Source: Tannerella sp. (GTDB taxonomy: Bacteria; Bacteroidota; Bacteroidia; Bacteroidales; Tannerellaceae). From it: a DNA stretch of 5,101 bases. The notes below the pieces were generated by a model that worked only from the letters and a program-made list of their open reading frames with translations, was not told the DNA's origin and made no database searches. Made by a program: the position numbers and the translations under genes. The stretch spans positions 1 through 5,101 of the forward strand of contig JAITHS010000139.1 in NCBI GenBank assembly GCA_031279875.1, read 5' to 3'. Shown here piece after piece: positions 4,541 through 5,101 of the stretch. Position 1 is the stretch's first letter; every line of letters begins with the position of its first letter.

Positions 4541-5101
4541 ATGAAATTTCTGATAACAGGATTAGGTAATATCGGCGAGGAGTATTGGGGTACGCGCCAT
4601 AATATCGGCTTCAGGGTGGTCAACGAGTTGGCCGCCTCTGCCGATGTTGCCTTTACCGAAGAACGATATGGCGCCATAGCACGTATGCGTGTTAAAAATG
4701 CCGAACTCGTTCTGTTAAAGCCTAATACGTATATGAACCTCAGCGGCAACGCCATCAGATACCGACTGCAAAAAGAAGCATTGCCGGTGGAACAGTTACT
4801 CGTAGTAGTTGATGACTTCGCACTGCCTTTCGGTACCTTGCGGATGAAGCCGAAAGGCAGCCACGGCGGACATAACGGCTTGCGCAATATCGAAGAAATA
4901 CTTGGTACTCAGGTATATGCACGGTTGCGGTGCGGTATCGGCAACGACTTTCATCAAAGCAAACAATATGATTATGTGTTAAGCCGTTTTAAGGACGACG
5001 AGGAAGCAGCATTGCCCGAAAAAGTCAAGACAGCCGCCGAGATGGTACGCAGTTTCTGCTTGCAAGGCGTTGACGCGACGATGAATCGGTATAATAACTA
5101 A
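4541..5101 (+). CDS. pth: Peptidyl-tRNA hydrolase
   Basis: The product is 186 aa, full length for bacterial Pth, and the TAA stop (5099-5101) is the last codon of the window. The enzyme cleaves the ester bond of peptidyl-tRNA released from stalled ribosomes, recycling tRNA in the cytoplasm. Family signatures are intact: [18 protein letters not shown] (7-24) with Asn10 and catalytic His20, [10 protein letters not shown] (60-69) with tRNA-binding Asn66, Asp91 in the [11 protein letters not shown] segment (equivalent to Asp93 of E. coli), and [11 protein letters not shown] (106-116) with His111 and Asn112. It starts three bases after the rplY stop, across a second TAA, so the two are almost certainly one operon. 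This pairing is common in Bacteroidota. Confidence 0.97.
   Translation: MKFLITGLGNIGEEYWGTRHNIGFRVVNELAASADVAFTEERYGAIARMRVKNAELVLLKPNTYMNLSGNAIRYRLQKEALPVEQLLVVVDDFALPFGTLRMKPKGSHGGHNGLRNIEEILGTQVYARLRCGIGNDFHQSKQYDYVLSRFKDDEEAALPEKVKTAAEMVRSFCLQGVDATMNRYNN

Noticed and set aside
4348..4887. A 179-codon minus-strand open frame across the rplY-pth junction
   Set aside because: It is antisense to two strongly conserved translation genes, and its peptide has no family features.

Overview
The window looks like a chromosomal segment of a Bacteroidota (Bacteroidales-type) bacterium. The evidence is the TAnnTTTG-type -7 boxes at three gene starts, start codons preceded by AT-rich sequence without a Shine-Dalgarno, a WG-repeat exported protein, a ketoreductase/ketosynthase/ACP set of the type found in Bacteroidetes aryl-polyene/flexirubin loci, and the rplY-pth gene pair. 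No tRNA, rRNA, CRISPR array, transposase or integrase was seen.

Layout, left to right. (i) 2-112 (+): the last 36 codons of a TolC/CzcC-like outer-membrane efflux protein, with extremely C-ending codons. (ii) 113-384: a 272-bp non-coding stretch holding a 43-bp-period array of the 8-bp palindrome CTGCGCAG (131-235) and the first copy of a composite intergenic repeat (289-378). (iii) 385-1212 (-): an exported WG-repeat protein of unknown function, with its own candidate promoter. (iv) 1213-1480: a 268-bp non-coding stretch with that promoter, a 16-bp palindrome, a perfect 28-bp inverted repeat and the second copy of the composite repeat. (v) 3730-1481 (-): a three-gene operon, 3-ketoacyl-ACP reductase, then beta-ketoacyl-ACP synthase, then a specialised acyl carrier protein. 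(vi) 3731-3883: a compact divergent promoter region. (vii) 3884-5101 (+): rplY (ribosomal protein L25/Ctc) and pth (peptidyl-tRNA hydrolase), separated by a tandem stop codon only; pth ends exactly at the window edge.

How the genes work together. The ketosynthase would extend an acyl chain held on the ACP and the ketoreductase would reduce the resulting 3-keto group. Dehydratase and loading enzymes are not next to them, so they must come from elsewhere. rplY and pth both serve translation (5S rRNA binding; recycling of peptidyl-tRNA) and are probably co-transcribed. They share a mirror-image promoter region with the ketoreductase operon. The most unusual content is in the non-coding DNA: several distinct repeat families sit at or across the 3' ends of genes, and one heptamer family even supplies the last codons of the ACP.
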